A stretch of 51,778 nucleotides of DNA, from positions 1-51,778 of IMG/VR virus record IMGVR_UViG_3300032069_000864; one strand, 5' to 3'. Of this stretch, positions 23,996 to 32,353 are shown piece by piece. The notes beneath the pieces are model-generated. The model saw nothing but the letters and a program-made list of their open reading frames with translations, was not told the origin of the DNA and searched no databases. Origin of the DNA: a virus. Numbering within the stretch: the first letter of the stretch is position 1; each line of letters opens with the position of its first letter. Made by a program: the position numbers and the translations under genes.

Positions 23996-24445
23996 CTACA
24001 GGGTCACCATCACGCACTTGCGGGCCGCGACATAGCGCAGGTCCCACGCCACCGCGGCTTCCACGTCCTCGGCCGATGCGGAATGGGTCCCGTCGTCCAG
24101 GCTCTCGGCCTTGTCCACGATCCCGTCGTCGTCGGCATCGTAGGTGGCCTTCAGCATGTCGCCGCCGGCCTCGAACGCGCCCCAGGCCGCGCCATCGAAC
24201 AGGTAGAACTTGTTCTCGTCCACGATGTAGACGAACCAGCCCTCCTCCGGCGTGTCGAAGGCCCAGGCCGTGCCGGTGTACCAGGCGATGGCGTTCGCGT
24301 GGCCCGCCCAATCCCCGGTAGGCGAACCCCCGACGATATACCGATCGCCCTCGCTCGGCGTGCCCGGTGGCGCATTCAGGTCCTTATCCAGCACCTGCCG
24401 CTGGAACGGTGCGAATTCCTCGATCAGCAATCTGTAATCGGCCAC
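23996..24445 (-). CDS. Short DUF2793-domain tail protein
   Basis: The 149-aa protein shares with the next gene a start of the form DYRL and the block NAPPGTPSEGDRYIVGGS...GDWAGHANAIAWYTG, so both carry a DUF2793 module. After it come YDADDDGIVDKAESL and a region rich in Asp that may bind calcium, and a C-terminal part matching AVAWDLRYVAAR. It is probably the attachment or collar part of the fibre, or a truncated paralogue of it. Confidence 0.75.
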   Translation of the reverse strand: MADYRLLIEEFAPFQRQVLDKDLNAPPGTPSEGDRYIVGGSPTGDWAGHANAIAWYTGTAWAFDTPEEGWFVYIVDENKFYLFDGAAWGAFEAGGDMLKATYDADDDGIVDKAESLDDGTHSASAEDVEAAVAWDLRYVAARKCVMVTL

Positions 24446-24458
24446 GTCCGTCTCCTTC

Positions 24459-24797
24459 TTATGCAGAGATCAGGTAGGCCCGCAGTGCGGGCCGGAATCT
24501 CAGTCGAGGGCCGGCTATCCACTGGCCCTCCGAATCGTCGTATTGCAGCAGACTGCCATCCTCAGGTTGCGCCTCCACATCGGCCAGATCGTTGAGCACC
24601 CGCGGGCTCGGGGGCGATTCGTTGTAGCCGGGCGCCAAGAGGACGACGTCGATCTCTCCGCTCTCCACCGCGATCTGCGTCTCCGGAGCGGCCGAGAAGG
24701 CCACCGCGACGGCTGGCGCGCGCACAGTCAGGAACTGCTCCTGGAGCACCTCGCTGACTGTTCCCTCTGCACCCTGGATTCTGACCTCCAGATCCAC
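24459..24797 (-). CDS. Minor tail protein, function unknown, 112 aa
   Basis: The product (MDLEVRIQGAEGTVSEVLQE...) is a mixed alpha/beta protein with SPRVLNDLADVEAQPEDGS near its middle, a phrase like those in phage tail proteins that link fibre modules. The gene touches the BppU-like gene (3 nt gap) and precedes the DUF2793 genes, so it is probably part of the fibre or baseplate assembly. Confidence 0.6.
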   Translation of the reverse strand: MDLEVRIQGAEGTVSEVLQEQFLTVRAPAVAVAFSAAPETQIAVESGEIDVVLLAPGYNESPPSPRVLNDLADVEAQPEDGSLLQYDDSEGQWIAGPRLRFRPALRAYLISA

Positions 24798-24799
24798 GC

Positions 24800-25168
24800 C
24801 TATCCTCCAGGCGCCGGCGCCACCGCCATGCTTCGTGCCACCACGATTTCGAATGGCGGACTCAATTGCACCCCGAGAGGCGGGTCTTCCGGATCCTCGG
24901 CCAGAAAGGTGAGCACTAATTGCCCCTCGAACTCCCCGCTCTCCGCGAGATCAGCCTTGGCCCAGTCGTAGTGGCACGTCCCGGCCAGGGGTTCGTCCAC
25001 GGTACATGGCCCCTCGAGCGTCGCCTGCCCGCCCTTCGGCCCGAACCGGAACATGACCGCCACCGTGGTGAGGTCCATCGGTGCGCGGTCTTCGGTAATG
25101 GACCTTGCCACGGTGATCGTGAATCGAATCGGGGGCAGTGTGTCCCCGGCCTGCCAGGTCGCTGGCAT
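24800..25168 (-). CDS. Baseplate upper protein-like (BppU N-terminal type), 122 aa
   Basis: The sequence WQAGDTLPPIRFTIT followed by DLTTVAVMFRF and CHYDWAKADLAESGEFEGQLVLTF has the pattern of the BppU N-terminal domain, an immunoglobulin-like module that anchors host-binding proteins in siphophage baseplates. Length fits a single module without the usual helical stem. It touches the amidase stop (one base overlap) and precedes the fibre genes. Confidence 0.6.
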   Translation of the reverse strand: MPATWQAGDTLPPIRFTITVARSITEDRAPMDLTTVAVMFRFGPKGGQATLEGPCTVDEPLAGTCHYDWAKADLAESGEFEGQLVLTFLAEDPEDPPLGVQLSPPFEIVVARSMAVAPAPGG

Positions 25169-25731
25169 CAGTTCCCTCCTGCCCAGGCCCGCAGGCCTGC
25201 ATCAATCGCCGCCACCGCCCGCGCCTGCCATTCCTCGGTCAGCATGGCCGCGCGCGCGTGAATGTCGGATAGGAATCCGACCTCGATCAGCGCGGCCGCC
25301 TGCCGGCCATGGAACAGCACGAGATAGGTGTAGGGCCGCCCATTCCGATCCCATGGCGCGCGCACGACCTGGCTCTTCTCGGCGAAGCCGGCCTTGCCGG
25401 TCGCACTCAGGGCCAGCGCGTTCGCCAGGCCGGCGGACCCCCGCCGCTTCCCATCCCAGTACGTGATACAGCAGTGGAGATCGGGATCCGTCTTGGAGGA
25501 ATTGCAGTGCAGGGAGATCACCACGTCGGGTTCGCGTCTGAGTAACCGCGCGCAGAACCGCCACAGTGCATTCCGCTCCGGCAGCCGGCTGGTCGGCACG
25601 TATTCTATGCCGTTCCCCGACAGATTCGGGATCCGGTGGGCCAGTGCCACCACGATTTCCCGCTCGGCCACGCCCTCTACTACGGCGCCGGGATCACTCT
25701 CCGAATGCCCCGCCTCAATCACGACCCGCAT
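25168..25731 (-). CDS. N-acetylmuramoyl-L-alanine amidase (Amidase_3), endolysin
   Basis: ATG 25731 has GAGGAAG directly upstream. The 187-aa enzyme shows the zinc-amidase motifs: VIEAGHSESDPGAV (first His), a Glu in VAEREIVVALAH (second ligand), ISLHCNSS (third ligand His), and ALIEVGFLS with the catalytic Glu. It should cut the amide bond between muramic acid and the peptide stem. No separate cell-wall-binding domain is present. It overlaps the membrane protein gene upstream, which is the likely holin. Confidence 0.92.
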   Translation of the reverse strand: MRVVIEAGHSESDPGAVVEGVAEREIVVALAHRIPNLSGNGIEYVPTSRLPERNALWRFCARLLRREPDVVISLHCNSSKTDPDLHCCITYWDGKRRGSAGLANALALSATGKAGFAEKSQVVRAPWDRNGRPYTYLVLFHGRQAAALIEVGFLSDIHARAAMLTEEWQARAVAAIDAGLRAWAGGN

Positions 25732-26014
25732 CGGTCTTCCTCTCACTCAATAGGCATGGCCGCTGCTCCAGCCGATCGCAGATCCGCGTCATGCCCAGCC
25801 GCAGTTCCACGACTCCGGCGCTCATATCCTTGACCGCCGTGGCCACCGCTCCGGCCTGCTCTTTGACCGTGGATGTGAAGTCCTGCCTCATGGCCGTACG
25901 TTCCGCGCGGCCCTCCCGCAGTTCTACAATGAAGGCCCGCACCATCAAGGGAACCACCACGACGACGCACAGACCAATGAGCCCCGAGATTCCATACTCC
26001 AGGAATCCCTCCAT
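25715..26014 (-). CDS. Probable holin (one membrane segment)
   Basis: The 99-aa product has an N-terminal membrane helix (YGISGLIGLCVVVVVPLMV) after five or six residues, then a charged coiled-coil-like tail (ELREGRAERTAMRQDF...VEQ). It overlaps the start of the amidase by 17 nt, the classical holin-endolysin arrangement. It is larger than minimal holins of this class but similar to BhlA/one-helix types. Lysis function inferred from context and topology. Confidence 0.65.
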   Translation of the reverse strand: MEGFLEYGISGLIGLCVVVVVPLMVRAFIVELREGRAERTAMRQDFTSTVKEQAGAVATAVKDMSAGVVELRLGMTRICDRLEQRPCLLSERKTDAGRD

Positions 26015-26054
26015 CGCGAAGTCACCCTCTCTGTCGGTCGTCTGTTTAAGTCGG

Positions 26055-26408
26055 CTAGACCGGCTCCGCGTCCAAGTAGACCGTCAGGTCGCACTGATGG
26101 CCTTCGGTCGCCTCTGCCTTCGCCGACACCTGCAGCCACCGATCGTACCGGGTCACCCGATACACCGCCGCGCTGCCGGCCGCGAGTGTGGGGATGTCGC
26201 TCCCCTCCTCGAACTCCTCGGCGATCCAGGGGCCCTCGGCCGTTGGGCCGAACTCGATGACCACGTCCGCCAGCGCCGCCCCGTCCGCCGCGTTGTCGAA
26301 GGTAATCACCCGCGCCGGCCGCCCGCCCAGATCCCGGGGCGGCAGGATGACCTGTAACTCCTCGGAGTCTAGGTCCTCGACTATCACTTGCTCTCGCCAC
26401 GCATCCAT
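26055..26408 (-). CDS. Hypothetical tail-associated protein, 117 aa
   Basis: ATG 26408 follows GGAGG by seven nt. The acidic N-terminus (EQVIVEDLDSEELQVILPP) leads into a beta-rich domain (VITFDNAADG, VIEFGPTAEGPWIAEEFEEG, VYRVTRYDRWLQVSAKAEA) resembling structural modules of tail or decoration proteins. It lies between the tail-tip and lysis genes. No family named. Confidence 0.55.
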   Translation of the reverse strand: MDAWREQVIVEDLDSEELQVILPPRDLGGRPARVITFDNAADGAALADVVIEFGPTAEGPWIAEEFEEGSDIPTLAAGSAAVYRVTRYDRWLQVSAKAEATEGHQCDLTVYLDAEPV

Positions 26409-26425
26409 CTCGAGACCTCCGTCTC

Positions 26426-26662
26426 TCACTCTGGCGGATTCACCGCCCCCAGCATTGCCACTGGCCGACCTCCCTCCATCGCAACCGCCACCGTCTGTCC
26501 CTCCGCGGCCTGCACGCCCTGCGCTGCCTGCACTCGGCAGCTCGCCCCTCCGATCGTCACCCGATATTCGCCTCCACCCAGATAGGCCGCGACCTGGCCA
26601 AAAACCATTGGCGCCTGCGGGCATGCGATCCGCCGCAACGCCCCTACCAGACGCGCGCTCAC
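26426..26662 (-). CDS. Small tail-tip protein, 78 aa
   Basis: GTG 26662 overlaps the TGA of the upstream tail-tip gene as GTGA. The product VSARLVGALRRIA...GQVAAYLGGGEYRVTIGGASCRV is a small beta domain (OB-like) similar in style to the N-terminal part of the upstream tail-tip protein (GWGVVTQVLRPGEIRLAG). It may be a paralogous module of the baseplate. Assignment is by resemblance only. Confidence 0.5.
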   Translation of the reverse strand: MSARLVGALRRIACPQAPMVFGQVAAYLGGGEYRVTIGGASCRVQAAQGVQAAEGQTVAVAMEGGRPVAMLGAVNPPE

Positions 26663-28860
26663 CGCGCCCTCCACCGCACTGCAATGATCCCGTCGCCGAC
26701 CCATGCCAGAGCCGCGAATCCCGTCGCCGGCGCTTCCATCGGTGCGGTGAAGCTCCAGGGGTTCCGAGTGACGCTGACTCCGGTCCCGATTTCCACCCCG
26801 CCCTTCGTCATCCGATAGGCGTGCGCCACGGGCCCGCCGTCAATCCCCTGGACCATCTGCTCCTTCGCCCCGACCACCCAAGTCAAGCGCGGGTGCGGAT
26901 CAGCGCCGACCGTCCCGAAAGCATCTCCCAGGGACAGTGTCATCATGTCGTCGGCGAAGTTGATCGTGCCCGTTCGCCACTGGGTGTCATAGTTCTCGAC
27001 TGGCATCCGCGCCACGGCCACGCGCAGCACGCCCGCCGCAACCTGAGCGCTGCCCAGCCGGTGATCGTAACCCGGGTCGCTCAATAGATCTTGTCGCGCT
27101 CCCCAGATCCCCTCCGCCGATCGCACCCGGCCGGATAGGCCGGCATCACTGCTCCCATACAGCGCCACCATCCGGCCGCCGGAGATCGAGCAGAGCGCGA
27201 CCTTCTGCACGTGGAACACGTCATAGTGGCCCTCGGCCTCCACGATTGGGGTCCAACCCTCAACCGTCTCCCAGGTGACCCCGTCGGCCCAGGTTCCCGG
27301 CGAGTTGCTGCGACCTACCGCGACGGCCCGGAAGAGCTCATCGGCCCGGGCCTCCGGAGGCGCGTCTCCTGCTGCCCCCGCGTCTACCAGGCCATTCGGC
27401 CATACCTGCATCCCCCAGTCATTCCCCTGCACATCCCCGACCTTGACGTACTCCTCGGCCGCCGGGCGTAGCGCGTAGACCCGCCGTGCGGTCGTACCAT
27501 CCGGGCCCTGACCCGGCGCGCCGAAGCCGCAGATCCAGACCCGGCGCCGGTGTAGACTGTTGCTCGTGGGCATGGTCGTCCCCGAACCGGGAGGCCCGGA
27601 GATCTCCACCGTCTGCTCCGCGTTCCCGGCCACCTCGAGCGCCAGGTAGGAGGGTCCGCTGTCGGTCGCGATATAGATGCGGCGCCCGGTCGTGTTCGCG
27701 GGGCCTGATCGCACGGTGACATGTAGGCTCTTCGTCTGCCCTGCCGCCACGTCGAAACTGGCCGTGGTTCCATAGATGTCCTGGCTGGCCGTGGTCTCGC
27801 CATCGCCTCCGGTATCGTCATCCTTGTAGTAGGTGACCCGCACGCCATAGATGTGAGGGCCTCCGAAACCGCCTCCGGAAGCCGTCTCAATGCCGCCGAG
27901 CGGATAGAAGATATCGGGTTCGCTACCCAGACCGATCAGCGGACTGTCGGTCGCCGTGGTGCCGGCGCCGCTCCCGGCGAAGCATTCCTCCTCGTCGCTC
28001 ACGTTGCCGACGCTGTAGAAGTGCCAGCCGGTCGTGAGATCGTCACCCCAGATCCGTCGCACTACCGGTATACCCGGGGTCATCTGGAAAGTGGCGACGG
28101 CCCAGTAATGCCCATCGGGACCGACCATCATCCCGCATGAGCCTCCGGGTTCCCACGGGCCAAACCCGCCGATCTCTGGCCGAGGCAATGCCACCGGGCT
28201 GCCCAGGCTCAGGCTCCCGGCCGAGACGGTACCGAGCAACGCATAGAGCGAGTAATCCGGCAGGCCACTCGTGTACGGATCCCAGTCCTCATTCCAAAGC
28301 CACCAGAGCGTAGACCCGTCCCGCAACAGGCACGCACTCGTTGGCGCCGGGCCGCCTTTGGCCTGGCCTCCTGGCCCGGTCACCGGTTCGAACGTGTGGC
28401 TGCCCGCCTCGCTCCACCCTTCCGCCGTCAGGAGTTGAGCGAACTGTCCCCGCAGGATGGCCAGCCGCCGATGCAGTGTCTCGGGTTCGGAACTGAGCCA
28501 GCTCCATAGGTCGGAGCCGATCATCCCGATCGCCCCGTGGACGTTCGTCCAATGGTCCTCCTCCTGGCCCGGCCAGGAGATATACGCGGCCTCTCCGATC
28601 CAGTTGATGGTCGGTCCGGGCCGCGGCCCGGCCAGTGCCGGCACGCCCTGCATCGGAATGACGAGCGACCCGTCTTCGGCCCGCAACCAGGCCACACGCT
28701 CGCCGACCTCGGGTGTGCGAGGACCGGCCACCAGCACTCGCTCCGGCCGTCCTGCCAGCCTGATCTCGCCCGGGCGCAACACCTGCGTTACGACTCCCCA
28801 GCCGCTCTGTGCGGCTCGCCGAAATAGTCGCCCGAGCACTTCGGAGATCTGTGCGCTCAC
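26659..28860 (-). CDS. Tail-tip/baseplate protein with OB-like N-terminus, 733 aa
   Basis: GTG 28860 overlaps the upstream stop as GTGA and follows GGAGG. The N-terminal 70 residues look like an OB-fold module (VVTQVLRPGEIRLAGRPERV). The centre holds a beta-rich Fn3-like block (YGVRVTYYKDDDTGG, TGRRIYIATDSGPSYLALEV) that resembles one in the 237-aa tail gene at 30706. The remainder has repeated Trp/Gly-rich beta blades (for example YDVFHVQKVALCSISGGRMV), suggesting a propeller or receptor-facing domain. It follows the 533-aa hub-like protein, consistent with the distal tail. Confidence 0.65.
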   Translation of the reverse strand: MSAQISEVLGRLFRRAAQSGWGVVTQVLRPGEIRLAGRPERVLVAGPRTPEVGERVAWLRAEDGSLVIPMQGVPALAGPRPGPTINWIGEAAYISWPGQEEDHWTNVHGAIGMIGSDLWSWLSSEPETLHRRLAILRGQFAQLLTAEGWSEAGSHTFEPVTGPGGQAKGGPAPTSACLLRDGSTLWWLWNEDWDPYTSGLPDYSLYALLGTVSAGSLSLGSPVALPRPEIGGFGPWEPGGSCGMMVGPDGHYWAVATFQMTPGIPVVRRIWGDDLTTGWHFYSVGNVSDEEECFAGSGAGTTATDSPLIGLGSEPDIFYPLGGIETASGGGFGGPHIYGVRVTYYKDDDTGGDGETTASQDIYGTTASFDVAAGQTKSLHVTVRSGPANTTGRRIYIATDSGPSYLALEVAGNAEQTVEISGPPGSGTTMPTSNSLHRRRVWICGFGAPGQGPDGTTARRVYALRPAAEEYVKVGDVQGNDWGMQVWPNGLVDAGAAGDAPPEARADELFRAVAVGRSNSPGTWADGVTWETVEGWTPIVEAEGHYDVFHVQKVALCSISGGRMVALYGSSDAGLSGRVRSAEGIWGARQDLLSDPGYDHRLGSAQVAAGVLRVAVARMPVENYDTQWRTGTINFADDMMTLSLGDAFGTVGADPHPRLTWVVGAKEQMVQGIDGGPVAHAYRMTKGGVEIGTGVSVTRNPWSFTAPMEAPATGFAALAWVGDGIIAVRWRAR

Positions 28861-30458
28861 GTGTCCCTCCAGCACTCGAGCTGCACGGTATGCGTCCAGG
28901 AGACCGCCTCTTCGTCAAAGCTCACCGGGACCGCGATGATCAGGGCTTCGAGATCAGGACATCCGCCTGGCAGGTTCTCCAGCATGATGCGCTGGCCCTT
29001 CCGATAGGGAAATGGACGAGGCCAGAGGATGCTCACCGCATACAGCCGTTTCCCGCTCTCGGCCGCCAGGTCGTCCGCGATCTGCTGGCAGATATCGCTG
29101 CCGACCAGGTTGTCGTCGCGCTCGACGCGCGGCCTGGCGCCGCCCCCATCCGCCTGTCCATAGTAAGTGTCCCCTTCGTCCACCGGGAGCTGCCGGATTC
29201 CCGACTGCAACGTCCCCGGTCCCTGCGTGAACGTGGTGTTGTTCACGCTCTCGCCATCTTCGGACACGGTGATCGTGGTGACCACGGTGCGCAACTCGGT
29301 GGGGGTCACCTGCTCGTACCGCGTGATCGTTCGTTGCTTCTGTGTCCAGGAGCCGCCCTCATATTCCGATCGGCGCTCCTCCTGCAGCACGAGACGGTAT
29401 TGCAGGTCGTAGCCGAACTCCGTGACCCGCCGCACGTGTTTCGGCTCCTCCGTGTGCAGATCTCGATCCTCATGGATCATGCTGGCAATCTGCACTTCGC
29501 CCAGCACCCGCTCATCGCCCTGACCGCCGGACCCACCTCCAGAGGTCTCCGCATCCCGCATCCCGCCCGCGCCGCTGTTCGCGGAGCACGAGTAATAGAC
29601 GGTGCGATACGTGATGTCCTCGGTCTCCCGACTCACGACCACCCGGTGGCCCGAGTTGTCTACGATCCCCGTCTCAGTCACTCGGTGGTTCGGGCTGTCT
29701 TGGGTGACCGCGACCGTGGTGCCGCTCGGCACCTGCCGCGAATAGTTGGCATACTGGAACTGGCCTGCGGTCCGATAGGTCGCGCCGTAGACCCGGATGT
29801 CGCCGACCAGTGGCTGCCGGGTGCGGCGAATGCTCCGTACGACGCCCTTGGAGCAGTCCAGCGTCCCCGCCACTGGCCCGTTTCCACGCCGCCGCACGAT
29901 CAACGTCATGCCCTGGACCCACGCATCCACTCGGTAGCGCTGGCTGATGCGCAGCGGCCCCAGGATCCGCTCGATGGCCGAGGCTGGGGATTCCTCCGGC
30001 GATAGGGAGAAGTGCCGCAACCCATAGTTGGGAGCATCCCATTCCACCGCCAGGCCCACCAGCCCGGCGATCTGCTCCACTAGGCTCCGCGCACTCGGGT
30101 AGGTATACTCGGACGGGTCGTCCTTCGGCCACGTGCCGAAGCCATAGTCCTGCTCGGTCCGCTCGTCTATCAGAAGGGCCGCCTGGTCCCGGGCCTCGAC
30201 CACGCTCCCCCATCCGGTGGGAGTCGGCTCGAGCGCCATATCATCTACCCGGAAGGTGCCATAGTCACTGAACCCGAGATCCCGCAACCCGAACTGCACC
30301 TGGAAGGTGTCGCCTTCCGTCAGTTCACGCCACGCCGTTGCGACAGGCTGTAGACGTGTGGTGGTCTCGGTCTCCCGGAGGTGCAGCGTCGCCGCATCGG
30401 CCAGCGATGCCAGCCGACTGTCAATGCTCGCTGCGACGATTCTGCGCTCGAGACTCAC
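28857..30458 (-). CDS. Tail hub/baseplate protein, 533 aa
   Basis: The N-terminus (SLERRIVAASIDSRLASLADA) and the alternation of long beta segments with a cluster SARSLVEQIAGLVGLAVEWD about residue 120 resemble the gp27-like hub proteins (late control D family) that cap the tail tube and hold the spike. A Gly-rich loop (GGGSGGQGDE) interrupts the middle. The C-terminal 80 residues (LYAVSILWPRPFPYRKGQRI, then ENLPGG) resemble the closing hub domain. It is upstream of the tail-tip protein, the usual order. Family assignment is inferred from pattern. Confidence 0.6.
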   Translation of the reverse strand: MSLERRIVAASIDSRLASLADAATLHLRETETTTRLQPVATAWRELTEGDTFQVQFGLRDLGFSDYGTFRVDDMALEPTPTGWGSVVEARDQAALLIDERTEQDYGFGTWPKDDPSEYTYPSARSLVEQIAGLVGLAVEWDAPNYGLRHFSLSPEESPASAIERILGPLRISQRYRVDAWVQGMTLIVRRRGNGPVAGTLDCSKGVVRSIRRTRQPLVGDIRVYGATYRTAGQFQYANYSRQVPSGTTVAVTQDSPNHRVTETGIVDNSGHRVVVSRETEDITYRTVYYSCSANSGAGGMRDAETSGGGSGGQGDERVLGEVQIASMIHEDRDLHTEEPKHVRRVTEFGYDLQYRLVLQEERRSEYEGGSWTQKQRTITRYEQVTPTELRTVVTTITVSEDGESVNNTTFTQGPGTLQSGIRQLPVDEGDTYYGQADGGGARPRVERDDNLVGSDICQQIADDLAAESGKRLYAVSILWPRPFPYRKGQRIMLENLPGGCPDLEALIIAVPVSFDEEAVSWTHTVQLECWRDT

Positions 30459-30462
30459 TCGC

Positions 30463-30705
30463 TCAGCTCCAGATGACCTGTGCCTGCGGCGCCAGGAGTT
30501 GCTCCTCGGCCGCCGCGCGCAATTCCTGATTCAGGACCCGCGCCTGCAACCCGACCGGACTCGCCAGGAGAGGCACGACCACTACTTGCAGTCCGATCGC
30601 ATCCGAAAGGCTCAGGTCTACAACCTCGGCCTGCAGGCCAAGGCGGTCCGTGAGCAAAGCTGTCACGGAAACCTGCAGGCCGAGTTGATCTATCAACATG
30701 GACAT
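30463..30705 (-). CDS. Small repeat protein with four GLQ units, 80 aa
   Basis: GLQ recurs at residues 9-11, 23-25, 38-40 and 52-54, each in a unit of about 14 residues of the form D/S-x-(L/I/V)-GLQ-(V/A)-x-V. The tail (RAAAEEQLLAPQAQVIW) lacks repeats. It lies between the Fn3-like tail gene and the hub gene with gaps of 0 and 4 nt. I recognise no family; short regular repeats suggest a beta-solenoid or a connector strand. Confidence 0.6.
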   Translation of the reverse strand: MSMLIDQLGLQVSVTALLTDRLGLQAEVVDLSLSDAIGLQVVVVPLLASPVGLQARVLNQELRAAAEEQLLAPQAQVIWS

Positions 30706-31419
30706 CTACGTCTCCTCGAACTGCACATAGGCCAGCCGGTCATTGCCCACTTCGCTCGTGTCGGCCAGCACGTTGTAGCGCATCCAACAAGCGGCGTACG
30801 CGCCTACAGCCAGCTCCCCGATCGTGACGTTCGCCGTCCCCCAGGTCCCCGCGGAGCCCGACGTATTCAGAGTCGGCGGCTCAACGCCCAGGGATGCATC
30901 TGGGGTCGTGTCGGAAAGGGTGGTGGCCGTGTTGTTGGCGATGGTGCCTGCCAACTTGTACGTGGACCCGCCTACCGCGGTGCGATAGATCTTGCGTTGG
31001 GTCGTCCCGGCCGGACCGGTTGGGATCCCCGTCAGATCAACCTGCTGATTCCCACCCGTCGTGGTGATCGTGGCACTCACCGTCCCTGCCACCGTCTCAC
31101 CGTTCGCCGTCACGAAGGTGACCTTGTAGTGGTAGTCTCCGACCTCGAGGCCGAAGCCCGAGACCGCCGCGCCGCTCGGGGCGCCGGGATCTGCCAGCGG
31201 CGCGTCCGCCGCGATCTGCAGCATGTCTATCCCGTCATTGCCCGCGCTCGCGACCCGCCGGCAGCGGCAACCGCTCAGGCTCTCGGCCGCGGTGCTCATG
31301 TTCTTCCACCAGATCCGGCGCGCGGTAGTCGCGGCCCCGTCCTGCACCGTCCCCTCGTCGTAGAGCGAGGCCGCCGGGGTGGCGCCGTCGCTCTCATACT
31401 TCGTGACTTGCTTTGCCAT
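30706..31419 (-). CDS. Minor tail protein with Fn3-like domain, 237 aa
   Basis: ATG 31419 has GAGGTGG upstream. The N-terminal part (MAKQVTKYESDGATPAASLY) leads into a beta domain with GDYHYKVTFVTANGETVAGT and TTQRKIYRTAVGGSTYKLAG, a module common in phage structural proteins and similar to a block in the 733-aa tail-tip protein. The C-terminal part has Ala/Tyr/Trp-rich strands. Role: part of the tail tip or side fibre. Confidence 0.65.
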   Translation of the reverse strand: MAKQVTKYESDGATPAASLYDEGTVQDGAATTARRIWWKNMSTAAESLSGCRCRRVASAGNDGIDMLQIAADAPLADPGAPSGAAVSGFGLEVGDYHYKVTFVTANGETVAGTVSATITTTGGNQQVDLTGIPTGPAGTTQRKIYRTAVGGSTYKLAGTIANNTATTLSDTTPDASLGVEPPTLNTSGSAGTWGTANVTIGELAVGAYAACWMRYNVLADTSEVGNDRLAYVQFEET

Positions 31420-31816
31420 GATCCACCTCGTCATAGGCCGCCAGGAAGGCCCGCGCCAGACTCTCCACCGCCTCTTCCTTCGCGTCATCCATGGTGCGCA
31501 CCGCGAGTTGCCGTGGCTGGTCCGCCAGCAACTCCAGAACGTGCTCGGTCACCGCCTGAAATCGCTTCATCGCGATGTGCACAACTTCATGGCAGGCCAC
31601 GTGCCGTGGGTCCATGATATGGGAGCAGTTGATCGCGATGGTCACTATTCGTTGCGCGATGATCGTCTTAGCCCAGGCGTCGTCCGGAAGGGTGTCATCG
31701 GCCACCACCACGATCTCCCAGCCCGGGTCGAGCAGAATGCGGTTGCCCCACCGCTCTACCCAGTCCCGGAACTCCGGCGCCACCCCCATCTCTGCGGCCC
31801 ACACCACTTTGATCAC
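31394..31816 (-). CDS. Putative zinc metallopeptidase (HExxH), 140 aa
   Basis: GTG 31816 follows AGGGAGAG closely; the gene overlaps the next by 26 nt. The product has HEVVH at residues 76-80 and an acidic helix with candidate third ligand Glu115 or Glu118 (KEEAVESLARAF), the arrangement of gluzincin-type peptidases. The rest is short, like minimal peptidases encoded among phage tail genes. It may trim a tail protein or act on host proteins. Catalytic activity is unproven. Confidence 0.6.
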   Translation of the reverse strand: MIKVVWAAEMGVAPEFRDWVERWGNRILLDPGWEIVVVADDTLPDDAWAKTIIAQRIVTIAINCSHIMDPRHVACHEVVHIAMKRFQAVTEHVLELLADQPRQLAVRTMDDAKEEAVESLARAFLAAYDEVDHGKASHEV

Positions 31817-31827
31817 GCTCGCTCTCC

Positions 31828-32199
31828 CTACAACGCCTGCAGCACGGCGAAAACCATCTCGACTTCGTATGCGTCCTGCCCCCGGATCGGAGTCTCTTTC
31901 ATCTCCCGGAAAAACACCAGATAGGAGGCCTCGAGGTCCGTCCATTTGAGCGGCGTGGCCACCAGCTCATACTTCTCCCGCAACGCGCTCAAGGTCGAGG
32001 AACTCACCCATTCCGTTCGGCACGTGATATCCTGGTCCGCAGTGGCCACCCCGAAATCCTGGATCACCCGCCCTCCATCGAGGGTCTGGACGGAACTCGA
32101 GCGCCGCGCCGGCAATCCTTTTCGATATTCGCTCGGGTCCACGTCCAGGTAGACCGGATCGCTATCGTCCGCCAAATCCAGGCAATACTCACTTGGCAT
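31828..32199 (-). CDS. Tail protein, 123 aa
   Basis: The protein (CLDLADDSDPVYLDVDPSEYR... VFFREMKETPIRGQDAYEVEMVFA) has acidic beta strands and a conserved-looking end as in tail assembly or distal tail proteins of siphophages. It starts inside the 54-aa gene upstream and follows the chaperone cluster where the tape measure usually lies. Role unproven. Confidence 0.5.
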   Translation of the reverse strand: MPSEYCLDLADDSDPVYLDVDPSEYRKGLPARRSSSVQTLDGGRVIQDFGVATADQDITCRTEWVSSSTLSALREKYELVATPLKWTDLEASYLVFFREMKETPIRGQDAYEVEMVFAVLQAL

Positions 32200-32353
32200 C
32201 GGATTCCCGCTTCCGTTCCCGCCGCGCGTGCTGGGCCTGCTTGAGCCGCCGCACTTCCTCCAGCACCGCCTCCGCCACTTCCATCGGCTCGATCTGGATC
32301 AGTCGGTAAATCTCCGCTGCCACCCGCCTGTAATGGTCGTTCAGTTCGCTCAC
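32189..32353 (-). CDS. Small charged protein, 54 aa
   Basis: GTG 32353 overlaps the TGA of the tail chaperone frame as GTGA, and its own stop lies inside the next gene. The product (VSELNDHYRRVAAEIYRLIQ, then a helix EAVLEEVRRLKQAQHARRER) is highly charged and likely a single long helix. Phages often have a very short gene just after the chaperone extension. No family named. Confidence 0.55.
   Translation of the reverse strand: MSELNDHYRRVAAEIYRLIQIEPMEVAEAVLEEVRRLKQAQHARRERKRESDAK

Noticed and set aside
21733-24321. An 862-codon plus-strand frame
   Set aside because: It mirrors the tail fibre gene; its composition follows from fibre codon use on the other strand.
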